A stretch of DNA of 22,354 bases from JASJHI01 sp965371355 (GTDB lineage Bacteria; Actinomycetota; Acidimicrobiia; Acidimicrobiales; Ilumatobacteraceae): assembly GCA_965371355.1 (NCBI GenBank), contig CBDUYD010000030.1:1-22354 (forward strand). The letters run 5' to 3'. How positions within the stretch are numbered: position 1 is the stretch's first letter; each line of letters begins with the position of its first letter. Position numbers and translations under genes: made by a program. Below, one piece after another: positions 1 through 7,026 of this stretch. Under the pieces are notes generated by a model. That model saw nothing but the letters and a program-made list of their open reading frames with translations, made no database searches and was not told the origin of the DNA.

Positions 1-300
1 CGGCACTGCTCGGGGTTCTCGATGAGCAGCTGTATGCCGCCCGAGATGGCGTTCCTCGTCGTCTCGTTCCCGGCCACGAGAAGCAGTACGAGGAACATGA
101 TCAGCTCATCGGTCGGCATCTCGTCGAGCGCATCGCCGGCCGGCCCCTCGTTGCGGCCCTCCTCTTCCGCGAACAGCAGCCCCTCGTCCTTGGCGCCGAC
201 CAGGATGCTGACGAGGTCGTCCTGCGGGTCGTCTCGGCGGTCGTCGATGATCTTGCTCAGGTAGGCCGAGGAGGCGACCGAACCGGCCCGGAAGCCGCCG
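1..300 (-). pseudogene. Cytochrome P450 fragment, N-terminal half missing, runs off the window
   Basis: The minus strand reads an open frame that matches the middle of a bacterial cytochrome P450. It starts with a helix-like stretch (AYLSKIIDDRRDDPQDDL), continues through SILVGAKDEG, and then shows the I-helix oxygen-activation motif LVAGNETTRNAISGG and IENPEQC at the window edge. In P450s this section normally begins near residue 230 of about 400, so some 230 residues of N-terminal sequence should lie upstream. Instead the frame runs at once into the 3' end of the ABC permease gene, which is complete up to its own stop. I found no ATG, GTG or TTG in frame across the P450-like part between about 258 and 303. 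The haem-ligand Cys region would lie beyond base 1. I read this as a 5'-truncated gene or a rearrangement or assembly joint. The family call is firm; the truncation call is fairly firm. Confidence 0.7.
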
Positions 301-303
301 CGA

Positions 304-1113
304 TCAGGTCGCCGCGCCGACGTCGCGACGGGTGAACGACGCCGCCCCGACGGCCACGACGACGCCGCAATAGACGGCGAGTGTGCCCAGTGCGAGCAGC
401 GGGCCGCGGGTGAACTCGGCCCCATCGAGCTGTGCCCACGCCATCACCGTTCCGAGGTTCTCCCCCCACATCCACACCGACAGCGACGGCCACAGCTCGC
501 GAACGAGACTCTCGACGACGAGCAACCACGAGAAGACGGCGATCACGGCGAACGCGGTGTTGCGGGCCACGGTTGCCAGCGCCACGGCGAGCAGCGCCGC
601 GGCTGCGGTCAGGAGCGACGTGCGGGCGATCGCGGCGAGCAGCGCCCACCAGAACGGCCCGTCGGCCCCCTCGCTCGTTCCGTGGAGGACGACCGCCGGC
701 ACGAGTGATCCGAGGAAGGCAACCTGGAGCGCCGTGGAGATCACGAACGCGAGCACGGTGGCGCTGACGCTGCATGCGGTGTACAGGCGTAGGCGTCGCG
801 GCTCCCAGGTGAGCACGGTGGTCATCGTGCCGACGCGCCACTCGGCCCCGGCGACGGTTGCTCCGCCGAACAGACCGCCGAGGATGAGGAAGAACATCGC
901 GACCGAGAGGAACCCTTCGTTCAGATCGGCGACCCACCACTCTGTGAGTAGCGCGGGGTGACCCTCGCGACGCATCTGGGCGATGCTGATGTTCCGTGAG
1001 GTCAGCAATGCGATGGTTCCAGCGACGACACAACCCGACAGGGCGATCGCGATGAGCACGCGGATCGCGCGCCGGTGTAGCGCGTGTCGCATCTCGGTTC
1101 GTATCAGATTCAT
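304..1113 (-). CDS. ABC-2 type transporter permease
   Basis: This encodes a 269-residue integral membrane protein, likely the permease half of an ABC exporter. Hydrophobic segments are visible at about residues 17-37 (VLIAIALSGCVVAGTIALL), 63-85 (the FLSVAMFFLILGGLFGGATV stretch), 110-135, 148-180, 186-205 and 235-260. This resembles the six-helix ABC-2 family. The segment VAGAEWRVGTMTTVLTWEPRR between helices is typical of permeases paired with CcmA/NatA-type ATPases. The chosen ATG overlaps the stop codon of the upstream ATPase gene as ATGA, so the two are almost certainly translationally coupled and form one complex. The substrate cannot be told from sequence. Such pairs export drugs, lipids or peptides, and position next to a sigma/anti-sigma pair suggests an envelope or stress role, which is only inference. 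Confidence 0.85.
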   Translation of the reverse strand: MNLIRTEMRHALHRRAIRVLIAIALSGCVVAGTIALLTSRNISIAQMRREGHPALLTEWWVADLNEGFLSVAMFFLILGGLFGGATVAGAEWRVGTMTTVLTWEPRRLRLYTACSVSATVLAFVISTALQVAFLGSLVPAVVLHGTSEGADGPFWWALLAAIARTSLLTAAAALLAVALATVARNTAFAVIAVFSWLLVVESLVRELWPSLSVWMWGENLGTVMAWAQLDGAEFTRGPLLALGTLAVYCGVVVAVGAASFTRRDVGAAT

Positions 1114-2084
1114 GCCACGACCTCCTCCAAGGCGAGCTCTTCTTCGATACCGCGGCCGTCGATCTCGTCGTCCCGCTCGGCGGTGAGGTGCAAGAAGACG
1201 TCCTCGAGACTGACGCGATCGGGTCGTAGATCGGTCACCCACTGCCCGGCGGAGCCGAGCAGTCTCGACACGCGGCCGGCATCTTCGGGCGCCAGGGCGA
1301 CGCGCAACGAGTCGCCGACCCGCTCGACGGAGATGCCCTCGCACCTCAATATGCGTTCACCCGTCGTCAGGTCATCGACCTTCACGAGGATCGAGGAAGA
1401 TCCCCCGGCGGCGGACACCACCTCGTCGACCGTTCCATGAGCGATACATCTTCCGCGCCGCAGGATTGCAACCCGATCGCACGTCTGCTCGATCTCGGAG
1501 AGGATGTGGCTCGAGACGAACACTGTGCGGCCCTCGTCGGCCAAGCGACGGAGCAGGCCGCGGATCTCGCGCATTCCGGCGGGATCGAGACCGTTCGCCG
1601 GTTCGTCGAGGATCAGGAGTTCGGGCTCTTTGAGCATCGCTGCCGCCAGCGCCAGGCGCTGCCTCATCCCGAGCGAGTAGGCCTTGACCAGGTCGTCCGC
1701 CCGGTCGGCGAGTCCGACCAGTTCGAGTGATTCGCCCACACGCCCCGCCCCGATGCCGTCGATGCTGCCGAGCCAGAGCAGGTTCTCTCGCGCCGTCATC
1801 GTCGGGAAGAATGCTGGACCCTCGACGATCGCCCCGATCTCCCTGACCGCCGCGCTCAACCCCTGCGGTACCGAGCGATCGAGTAATCGGAGACCGCCCT
1901 CCGTCGGTCGGGCGAGACCCAGCAGACAGCGGATCGTCGTCGTCTTACCAGAGCCGTTCGGGCCGAGAAACCCGAACACCCCACCCTCGGGCACGACGAG
2001 GTCGAGTCGATCGACGGCGACGGTCGTACCGCGTCGGCGGCGATAGGTCTTGCGCAGTCCCTCGATCTCGATCACGTTTGTCAC
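1110..2084 (-). CDS. ABC transporter ATP-binding protein
   Basis: This is a 324-residue ATPase of the CcmA/DrrA/NatA type that powers the permease encoded next to it. Visible motifs are Walker A GPNGSGKTT (about 41-49), the ABC signature YSLGMRQR (about 136-143), Walker B LLILDEP (about 156-162) and the switch histidine in VSSHILSE. A C-terminal extension of about 100 residues (RVSLEDVFLHLT) is typical of exporter ATPases with a C-terminal regulatory domain. I chose the GTG at 2084 because GAGGGAGA lies 5-13 bases upstream at a suitable spacing, and the protein then begins just before the usual IEIEGLRKTY. The same frame is open upstream to 2375, but that part has no homology and overlaps the divergent sigma gene. 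The gene shares an ATGA overlap with the permease gene. Confidence 0.92.
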   Translation of the reverse strand: MTNVIEIEGLRKTYRRRRGTTVAVDRLDLVVPEGGVFGFLGPNGSGKTTTIRCLLGLARPTEGGLRLLDRSVPQGLSAAVREIGAIVEGPAFFPTMTARENLLWLGSIDGIGAGRVGESLELVGLADRADDLVKAYSLGMRQRLALAAAMLKEPELLILDEPANGLDPAGMREIRGLLRRLADEGRTVFVSSHILSEIEQTCDRVAILRRGRCIAHGTVDEVVSAAGGSSSILVKVDDLTTGERILRCEGISVERVGDSLRVALAPEDAGRVSRLLGSAGQWVTDLRPDRVSLEDVFLHLTAERDDEIDGRGIEEELALEEVVA

Positions 2085-2149
2085 GACGTTCTCCCTCGAC
2101 ACAGAAACAGACGATCGACGACCGCCGCCGGGTGACACGCTCCACGCGC

Positions 2150-2218
2150 GCATTCTCGATGTTGCGCGATCTCGGTCCCGAATCCGGCGGAAAGGCTTGG
2201 AATCGGGACCGAGAATGC
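2150..2218. repeat. Inverted repeat in the ABC/sigma divergent promoter region
   Basis: The arms at 2171-2185 (CTCGGTCCCGAATCC) and 2199-2213 (GGAATCGGGACCGAG) pair at 14 of 15 positions around a 13-base loop. A further copy of the outer part, GCATTCTCG at 2150-2158, pairs with CGAGAATGC at 2210-2218, so the left side looks like the same arm with about 16 bases inserted. The right arm runs into the ATG proposed for the sigma gene. It could be an operator between two divergent genes or an RNA hairpin that masks the sigma start. Confidence 0.6.
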
Positions 2219-2898
2219 GAGCGCACGCAAGTACGTCTACGCTGCATCGGCTGGTGAGTGACTTTCGGCCGGCGCACGTCATAGAGGCGGACACAGAGCT
2301 GGCCCTGGCGCTGCGCGAAGGCGACGAAGACGCGGTCCGCGAGCTCCTCGGGCGCTTCGGCGGGCTCGTGTACACCGTCGCCTACCGCGTGCTCGACGAT
2401 CGAGCGGCGGCCGAGGATGCCGCCCAGCAGACGTTCGTCCAGGCATGGCGTCACGCCGATTCGTTCGAGCCCGGACGGGACTTCGCACCGTGGTTGACGA
2501 CGATCGCCCGCAGGACCGCGATCGACGCCCTCCGGCACGAGCAGCGTCGACCGACGTCCTCGCTCGAGGATGCCGACCCGTCACACGCCTCGCTGGTGGT
2601 GCTACCGCCGAGTGCCGAGCAGATCGAGGCGGTCTGGGCGGTCCGTGCGGCTATCGAGTCGCTCGACGAATCGGATCGCCAGATAGTGCGGCTGCACTAT
2701 GTCGAGGGCCACACCCATTCCGAGATCGCCGAGCGGCTCGACATCCCGATCGGAACCGTCAAGTCGCGCACGCACCGCGCCCACCGCAAACTTGCGAGGC
2801 GCCTGAATCGCCTGCGACCCGATGACGGCGGGGAACGGGCGAACGAGAGGGAACCGACCGGCGAGCCGCAACGTAGGGAGAGGAGAGAGAGCAGATGA
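2215..2898 (+). CDS. ECF (group IV) RNA polymerase sigma factor
   Basis: This 227-residue protein has the two-domain layout of an extracytoplasmic-function sigma factor. Region 2 (about 30-100) includes LGRFGGLVYTVAYRVLDD and the core-binding/-10 recognition segment EDAAQQTFVQAWRHADSFEPG, followed by PWLTTIARRTAIDALR. Region 4 (about 145-200) has LDESDRQIVRLHYVEGHTHSEIAERLDIPIGTVKSR, a helix-turn-helix for the -35 element. These motifs resemble the SigK branch. The start is uncertain: ATG 2215 gives 227 residues but has only a weak ribosome site and lies in an inverted repeat, while GTG 2254 would give 214 residues and still include all of region 2. The stop overlaps the anti-sigma start as ATGA, so the pair is co-translated. 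Such sigma factors usually drive their own operon. Confidence 0.9.
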   Translation: MRAHASTSTLHRLVSDFRPAHVIEADTELALALREGDEDAVRELLGRFGGLVYTVAYRVLDDRAAAEDAAQQTFVQAWRHADSFEPGRDFAPWLTTIARRTAIDALRHEQRRPTSSLEDADPSHASLVVLPPSAEQIEAVWAVRAAIESLDESDRQIVRLHYVEGHTHSEIAERLDIPIGTVKSRTHRAHRKLARRLNRLRPDDGGERANEREPTGEPQRRERRESR

Positions 2899-3509
2899 CC
2901 GATTCCGACGATCTTGCACCGCTCGACGCGCATCTGCGCGAGCTGCTGGCCGACCCGCGCATGTGGGAGGAGCCGCCCGCGGGCCTGACCGATGCTGTCG
3001 CGATGGTCGTCGAGTCGGAGCGTTCACCGGCGGTACTCCCAGCCCGCAGTACCCGTGTCATGCCCTCTTGGGCGAGGCCGGCGCTGCTCGGTGCCGCCGC
3101 GGTGGTCGCGCTGTTGCTCGGTGGTGTGGTGCTGTTCAGCGCGGTCGGAGAAGGGCCGGCCGGCGCCCGCGTCGCGGCCGCTCTTGCGCCCACCGGGCTC
3201 GTGGCCGACGTCGACGGGACGGCCGAGTTCACGGCCAACGACTCCGGCGTCTCGATCGACCTGGACGCGCCGGATCTCCCGCTTCTCGAGGGAGATCGGT
3301 TCTACGAGGCATGGATACTCACCGCCGACGGCTTCGCGATCCCGGTCGGCACGTTCCGCACCGGCGGCGACGTGCATCTCTGGGCAGGTGTCGAGCTGGT
3401 CAAGATCCGGGTGTTCACGATCACCCGAGAGGACGCGGAGATCGCCGAGAGTCCCGAGCACAGGAGTTCGGGCGAGGTCGTTCTGAAGGCGACACTCGCC
3501 GGCGGCTGA
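2895..3509 (+). CDS. Anti-sigma factor, RskA (anti-sigma-K) family, membrane-anchored
   Basis: This 204-residue protein has a cytoplasmic N-terminal part of about 60 residues, one transmembrane helix (about 62-83, LLGAAAVVALLLGGVVLFSAV) and an extracytoplasmic domain. The outer domain carries RskA-type features: DLPLLEGDRFYEAWILTADGFAIPVGTF followed by a beta-rich end. By family knowledge it holds the neighbouring sigma factor at the membrane until regulated proteolysis releases it. The N-terminal part has no Cys and only one His (His13), so it lacks the zinc-binding HxxxCxxC site of many anti-sigma factors. The gene overlaps the sigma gene by four bases. It ends ten bases before the convergent acyl-CoA dehydrogenase stop, leaving little room for a separate terminator. 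Confidence 0.85.
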   Translation: MTDSDDLAPLDAHLRELLADPRMWEEPPAGLTDAVAMVVESERSPAVLPARSTRVMPSWARPALLGAAAVVALLLGGVVLFSAVGEGPAGARVAAALAPTGLVADVDGTAEFTANDSGVSIDLDAPDLPLLEGDRFYEAWILTADGFAIPVGTFRTGGDVHLWAGVELVKIRVFTITREDAEIAESPEHRSSGEVVLKATLAGG

Positions 3510-3519
3510 CGTCCCTCGA

Positions 3520-4626
3520 TCAGCGCGGTTCGCGCGGCAGGCCGAGTACCCGCTCACCGAGGAGGTTGCGCATGATGTTGGACGTGCCCCCCATGATCGT
3601 GTAGCCGGGCGCATAGACGCATCCGTGGGTGACGTCGTCCCACAGCATCGCTTCGGCGCCGTAGGTCGCCGCCACGAACTGGGCCACGCGCCACTGGTGC
3701 TCGGTGCAGAAGCATTTCGTGGCCGCGGAGAAGCCCGCCGGCGCCTGGCGCAGCACCTCGCGCGTCACGAGGATGCGTCCGAGGCGGTACCCGGTTTCGA
3801 GGGCGGCCATCTCCTGACGCACGAGTGGATCCGAGCGGTCGGCCCGCTCTGCGGCGAGTTCGTACAACGCGCGGTTCGAGACGAGCCTGTCGATGCCGCC
3901 GCGCTCGTGTTCGAGCTGTGCCATCGTCTGCTTGAAGGCATTGCCCTCGACCCCGACGAGGTTGGCGACCGGCACGCGGACGTCGCTGAAGAAGACCTCG
4001 CAGAAATGGCGGTTCGTCGTCATGTCGGTGATCGGGCGGACCTCGATCCCCGGAGCGTCCATCGGCACGATCACCTCGCTGATTCCCCGGTGTGGCGGGC
4101 CAGACGAGTCGGTACGACAGATGAGGTAGCAGTAGTCGGCGCTGTCGCCGAAGCTCGTCCAGATCTTCTGGCCGTTGATGATGAAGTCGTCGCCGTCGCG
4201 TTCGGCGCTCGTCGTGAGCGAGGCGAGATCGGAGCCGGAGTCGGGCTCGGACATCCCGATGCACCACGTCGTCTCGCCGGCGAGGATCCCTGGCAGGAAC
4301 TCGGCCTGCTGATCCGGCGTACCGAACCTGATGAGCGTCGGCCCCATCTGCCGGTCGGCGAACCACATCGCGGCGATCGGTGCACCCGCCGAGATCAGCT
4401 CCTCACCGATGATCAACCGATTGATCGGGGGCTGGCCGCCACCTCCGAACTCGGTCGGCCAGGTCATCCCGATCCATCCGAGTTCGGCCAACCGACCGGC
4501 GAACTCCCTGGAGAATCCGTTGATCCACGAGTCGTTCGATCGGCCGTACTCCCCGACCGCCCGGCGGGCGACTTCGTGAGCCTGCAAGCGCAGTTCGAGT
4601 TGCTCGGCGGTCCACGAGAAGTCCAT
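3520..4626 (-). CDS. Acyl-CoA dehydrogenase family protein (FadE-like)
   Basis: This 368-residue flavoprotein should oxidise an acyl-CoA to the 2,3-enoyl-CoA with FAD, passing electrons to ETF. Signs of the family are the N-terminal helical domain (GWIGMTWPTEFGGGG, INRLIIGEEL), the FAD/substrate loop WCIGMSEPDSGSDLASL, the beta domain motif INGQKIWTSFGDSADYCYLICRT, and the C-terminal GYTIMGGTSNIMRNLLGERVLGLPRE. Where many members have YEGT with the catalytic Glu, this one has MGGT. Related actinobacterial FadE proteins of sterol and lipid breakdown use GGTSEI there and place the base elsewhere, so loss of activity cannot be claimed. ATG 4626 begins MDFSWTAEQLELR, the usual family start. The substrate is unknown. 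The same frame is open far upstream but without homology. Confidence 0.9.
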   Translation of the reverse strand: MDFSWTAEQLELRLQAHEVARRAVGEYGRSNDSWINGFSREFAGRLAELGWIGMTWPTEFGGGGQPPINRLIIGEELISAGAPIAAMWFADRQMGPTLIRFGTPDQQAEFLPGILAGETTWCIGMSEPDSGSDLASLTTSAERDGDDFIINGQKIWTSFGDSADYCYLICRTDSSGPPHRGISEVIVPMDAPGIEVRPITDMTTNRHFCEVFFSDVRVPVANLVGVEGNAFKQTMAQLEHERGGIDRLVSNRALYELAAERADRSDPLVRQEMAALETGYRLGRILVTREVLRQAPAGFSAATKCFCTEHQWRVAQFVAATYGAEAMLWDDVTHGCVYAPGYTIMGGTSNIMRNLLGERVLGLPREPR

Positions 4627-4700
4627 CGGCGACGAGCGTAGACGGCACGTCTGCGGGGCCCGGATTCCTGCGGCGATGGGGGATCGCCGCGCTATCGTGC

Positions 4701-4721
4701 AGACAAGTTGGAGACAAGTTG
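4701..4721. repeat. Tandem 10-bp direct repeat midway between divergent genes
   Basis: AGACAAGTTG occurs at 4701-4710 and again at 4712-4721, an 11-base period, which is about one turn of the helix. It lies about 75 bases from each start codon of the divergent acyl-CoA dehydrogenase and isocitrate dehydrogenase genes. A pair of sites in phase on one helix face is a plausible operator. No regulator can be named. Confidence 0.5.
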
Positions 4722-4797
4722 CCGGGCCGCCCGGTGTACTCCAGCGCCAGCACCTCCACGACCAGCAGTTAGCACCACCAGTACGGATCGGGAACCC

Positions 4798-7026
4798 ATG
4801 ACCGCCAAGATCATCTACACGCACACCGACGAAGCTCCGGCGTTGGCGACCTATTCGTTGCTGCCGATCATCGAGGCGTTCGCGGGCGTCGCGGGCATCG
4901 AGGTCGAGACGCGCGACATTTCGCTCGCCGGGCGAATCATCGCCGCCTTCCCCGAGCGCCTCACCCCGCAACAGCGGATCGACGACGCCCTCGCGGAGCT
5001 CGGTGAGATGGCGCTCACCCCTGGGGCCAACATCATCAAGTTGCCCAACATCAGCGCATCGATCCCGCAGCTGGCGGCGGCGATCGCCGAGCTGCAGTCC
5101 AAGGGCTACGACCTGCCCGCCTTCCCCGACGAGCCGTCGACACCCGAACAGCGCGAGATCCGGGCGAGGTACGACAAGGTTATGGGCTCGGCGGTGAACC
5201 CCGTCCTGCGCCAGGGCAACTCCGACCGCCGGGCGCCCAAGGCGGTCAAGCAATACGCGCAGAAGCATCCGCACCCGATGGGGGAGTGGTCGTCCGACTC
5301 CAAGACCCACGTCGCCACGATGGGGGCCGACGACTTCCGGTCGAACGAGCAGTCGCTCACCGTCGATGCTCCGACGACGCTGCGGATCGAGCATGTCGCC
5401 GCCGACGGCACGATCACCGCACTGAAGGACGTGCCGGTGCTGGCGGGTGAGATCGTCGACTCGACGGTGATGAACGTCACCGCGCTGCGCTCGTTCTTCG
5501 CCGAACAGATCGCCGACGCGAGGGCGCAGGGAGTGCTCTTCTCGCTGCATCTCAAGGCGACGATGATGAAGGTCTCCGATCCGATCATCTTCGGCCACGC
5601 GGTCAAGACGTTCTACGCCGACGTCTTCGCGAAGCACGGCGAGGCGATCGCCGCCGCCGGTGGCGATGCCAACAACGGGTGGGGCGATGTGCTCGCCGCG
5701 ATCGATTCGATGCCCGCCGAGCAGAGGGCCGGGATCGAAGCCGACATCGCCGCGGTGGAGGCATCGGCACCCGACCTGGCGATGGTCGATTCCGGCCGTG
5801 GCATCACCAACCTCCACGTGCCGAGCGACATCATCGTCGATGCCTCGATGCCGGCGATGATCCGCACCTCGGGCCAGATGTGGAACCCGGCGGGCGATCA
5901 ACAGGACGCCAAGGCGGTGATCCCCGACTCGAGCTATGCCGGTGTCTACCAGGCGGTGATCGAAGACTGTCGCGAGTTCGGGGCGCTCGATCCGGCCACG
6001 ATGGGTTCGGTCCCCAACGTCGGGCTGATGGCCCAGAAGGCCGAGGAGTACGGCAGCCACGACAAGACCTTCGAAGCCGAGTCCGCCGGTCTCGTGCGGG
6101 TGATCGACACGTCGACCGGCGACCGCGTCATGGAACACATCGTCGACACGGGTGACGTTTTCCGCATGTGCCAGGTGAAGGACGAACCGATCCGCGACTG
6201 GGTGCGCCTGGCGGTATCACGGGCCTCCGCGACCGGCGTGCCCGCCGTGTTCTGGCTCGACGAGAACCGCGCCCACGACGCCCAGCTGATCGCCAAGGTG
6301 CGCCGGTATCTGGGCGATCACGACCTCACCGGGGTGCACACCGAGATCATGTCGCCGGTCGAGGCGACGACGTACTCGCTGGCGCGTGCGCGCAGGGGAG
6401 AGGACACGATCTCGGTAACCGGCAACGTGTTGCGCGACTACCTCACCGATCTGTTCCCGATCCTCGAGTTGGGCACCAGTGCCAAGATGTTGTCGATCGT
6501 GCCGCTGCTCAACGGCGGTGGCCTCTTCGAGACCGGTGCCGGCGGGTCGGCTCCCAAGCACGTCCAGCAGCTCCTTGAGGAGAACTACCTGCGGTGGGAC
6601 TCGCTCGGAGAGTTCCTCGCGCTCGCCGTGTCGTTCGAGCACCTGGCGAAGACGACCGGCAACGCCCGTGCGCAGATCCTCGCCGACGCCCTCGGTGCGG
6701 CGACGGGAACGCTGCTCGAGAACCGGAAGTCACCGGCCAGGAAGCTCGGCGAACTCGACAACCGCGGCAGCCACTTCTACCTCGCCCTCTACTGGGCTCG
6801 GGAGCTGGCCGGACAGACGGAGGACCCCGAGCTAGCGGCGGCGTTCGCACCGCTCGCCTCGGCGCTCGCCGACGTCGAGACCACCGTGGTCGACGAACTC
6901 CGAGCGGTGCAGGGCGCCCCCGCCGACATCGGTGGCTACTACAGCCCCGATCCGGCCACGGCAGAGGCCGTGATGCGCCCGAGCCAGACGTTCAACAAGG
7001 CACTCGCCGACCTCACCGATCGTTGA
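4798..7026 (+). CDS. icd: Isocitrate dehydrogenase, NADP-dependent, monomeric type
   Basis: This 742-residue protein matches the length of the monomeric IDH family (about 740), which converts isocitrate and NADP+ to 2-oxoglutarate, CO2 and NADPH in the TCA cycle. Family hallmarks visible are IIYTHTDEAPALATYSLLPII at the N-terminus, GANIIKLPNISASIPQL, HPHPMGEWSSDSKTHVATM, FSLHLKATMMKVSDPIIFGH, RTSGQMWNPAGDQQDAKAVIPDSSYAGVY, and near the C-terminus SPARKLGELDNRGSHFYLAL. The ATG is chosen because it begins right at MTAKIIYT, preceded by CGGGAA. The last 14 bases overlap the 3' end of the convergent citrate synthase gene. An in-frame upstream extension to 4708 has no homology. It is cytoplasmic. 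Regulation is not evident apart from the direct repeat upstream. Confidence 0.97.
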   Translation: MTAKIIYTHTDEAPALATYSLLPIIEAFAGVAGIEVETRDISLAGRIIAAFPERLTPQQRIDDALAELGEMALTPGANIIKLPNISASIPQLAAAIAELQSKGYDLPAFPDEPSTPEQREIRARYDKVMGSAVNPVLRQGNSDRRAPKAVKQYAQKHPHPMGEWSSDSKTHVATMGADDFRSNEQSLTVDAPTTLRIEHVAADGTITALKDVPVLAGEIVDSTVMNVTALRSFFAEQIADARAQGVLFSLHLKATMMKVSDPIIFGHAVKTFYADVFAKHGEAIAAAGGDANNGWGDVLAAIDSMPAEQRAGIEADIAAVEASAPDLAMVDSGRGITNLHVPSDIIVDASMPAMIRTSGQMWNPAGDQQDAKAVIPDSSYAGVYQAVIEDCREFGALDPATMGSVPNVGLMAQKAEEYGSHDKTFEAESAGLVRVIDTSTGDRVMEHIVDTGDVFRMCQVKDEPIRDWVRLAVSRASATGVPAVFWLDENRAHDAQLIAKVRRYLGDHDLTGVHTEIMSPVEATTYSLARARRGEDTISVTGNVLRDYLTDLFPILELGTSAKMLSIVPLLNGGGLFETGAGGSAPKHVQQLLEENYLRWDSLGEFLALAVSFEHLAKTTGNARAQILADALGAATGTLLENRKSPARKLGELDNRGSHFYLALYWARELAGQTEDPELAAAFAPLASALADVETTVVDELRAVQGAPADIGGYYSPDPATAEAVMRPSQTFNKALADLTDR

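Noticed and set aside
2085..2375. Longer ABC ATPase start
   Set aside because: It overlaps the divergent sigma gene and has low-complexity sequence; GTG 2084 has a good ribosome site and a normal N-terminus.
4627..6138. In-frame N-terminal extension of the acyl-CoA dehydrogenase through icd
   Set aside because: The extra 500 residues are antisense to icd and lack homology; the family start is at ATG 4626.
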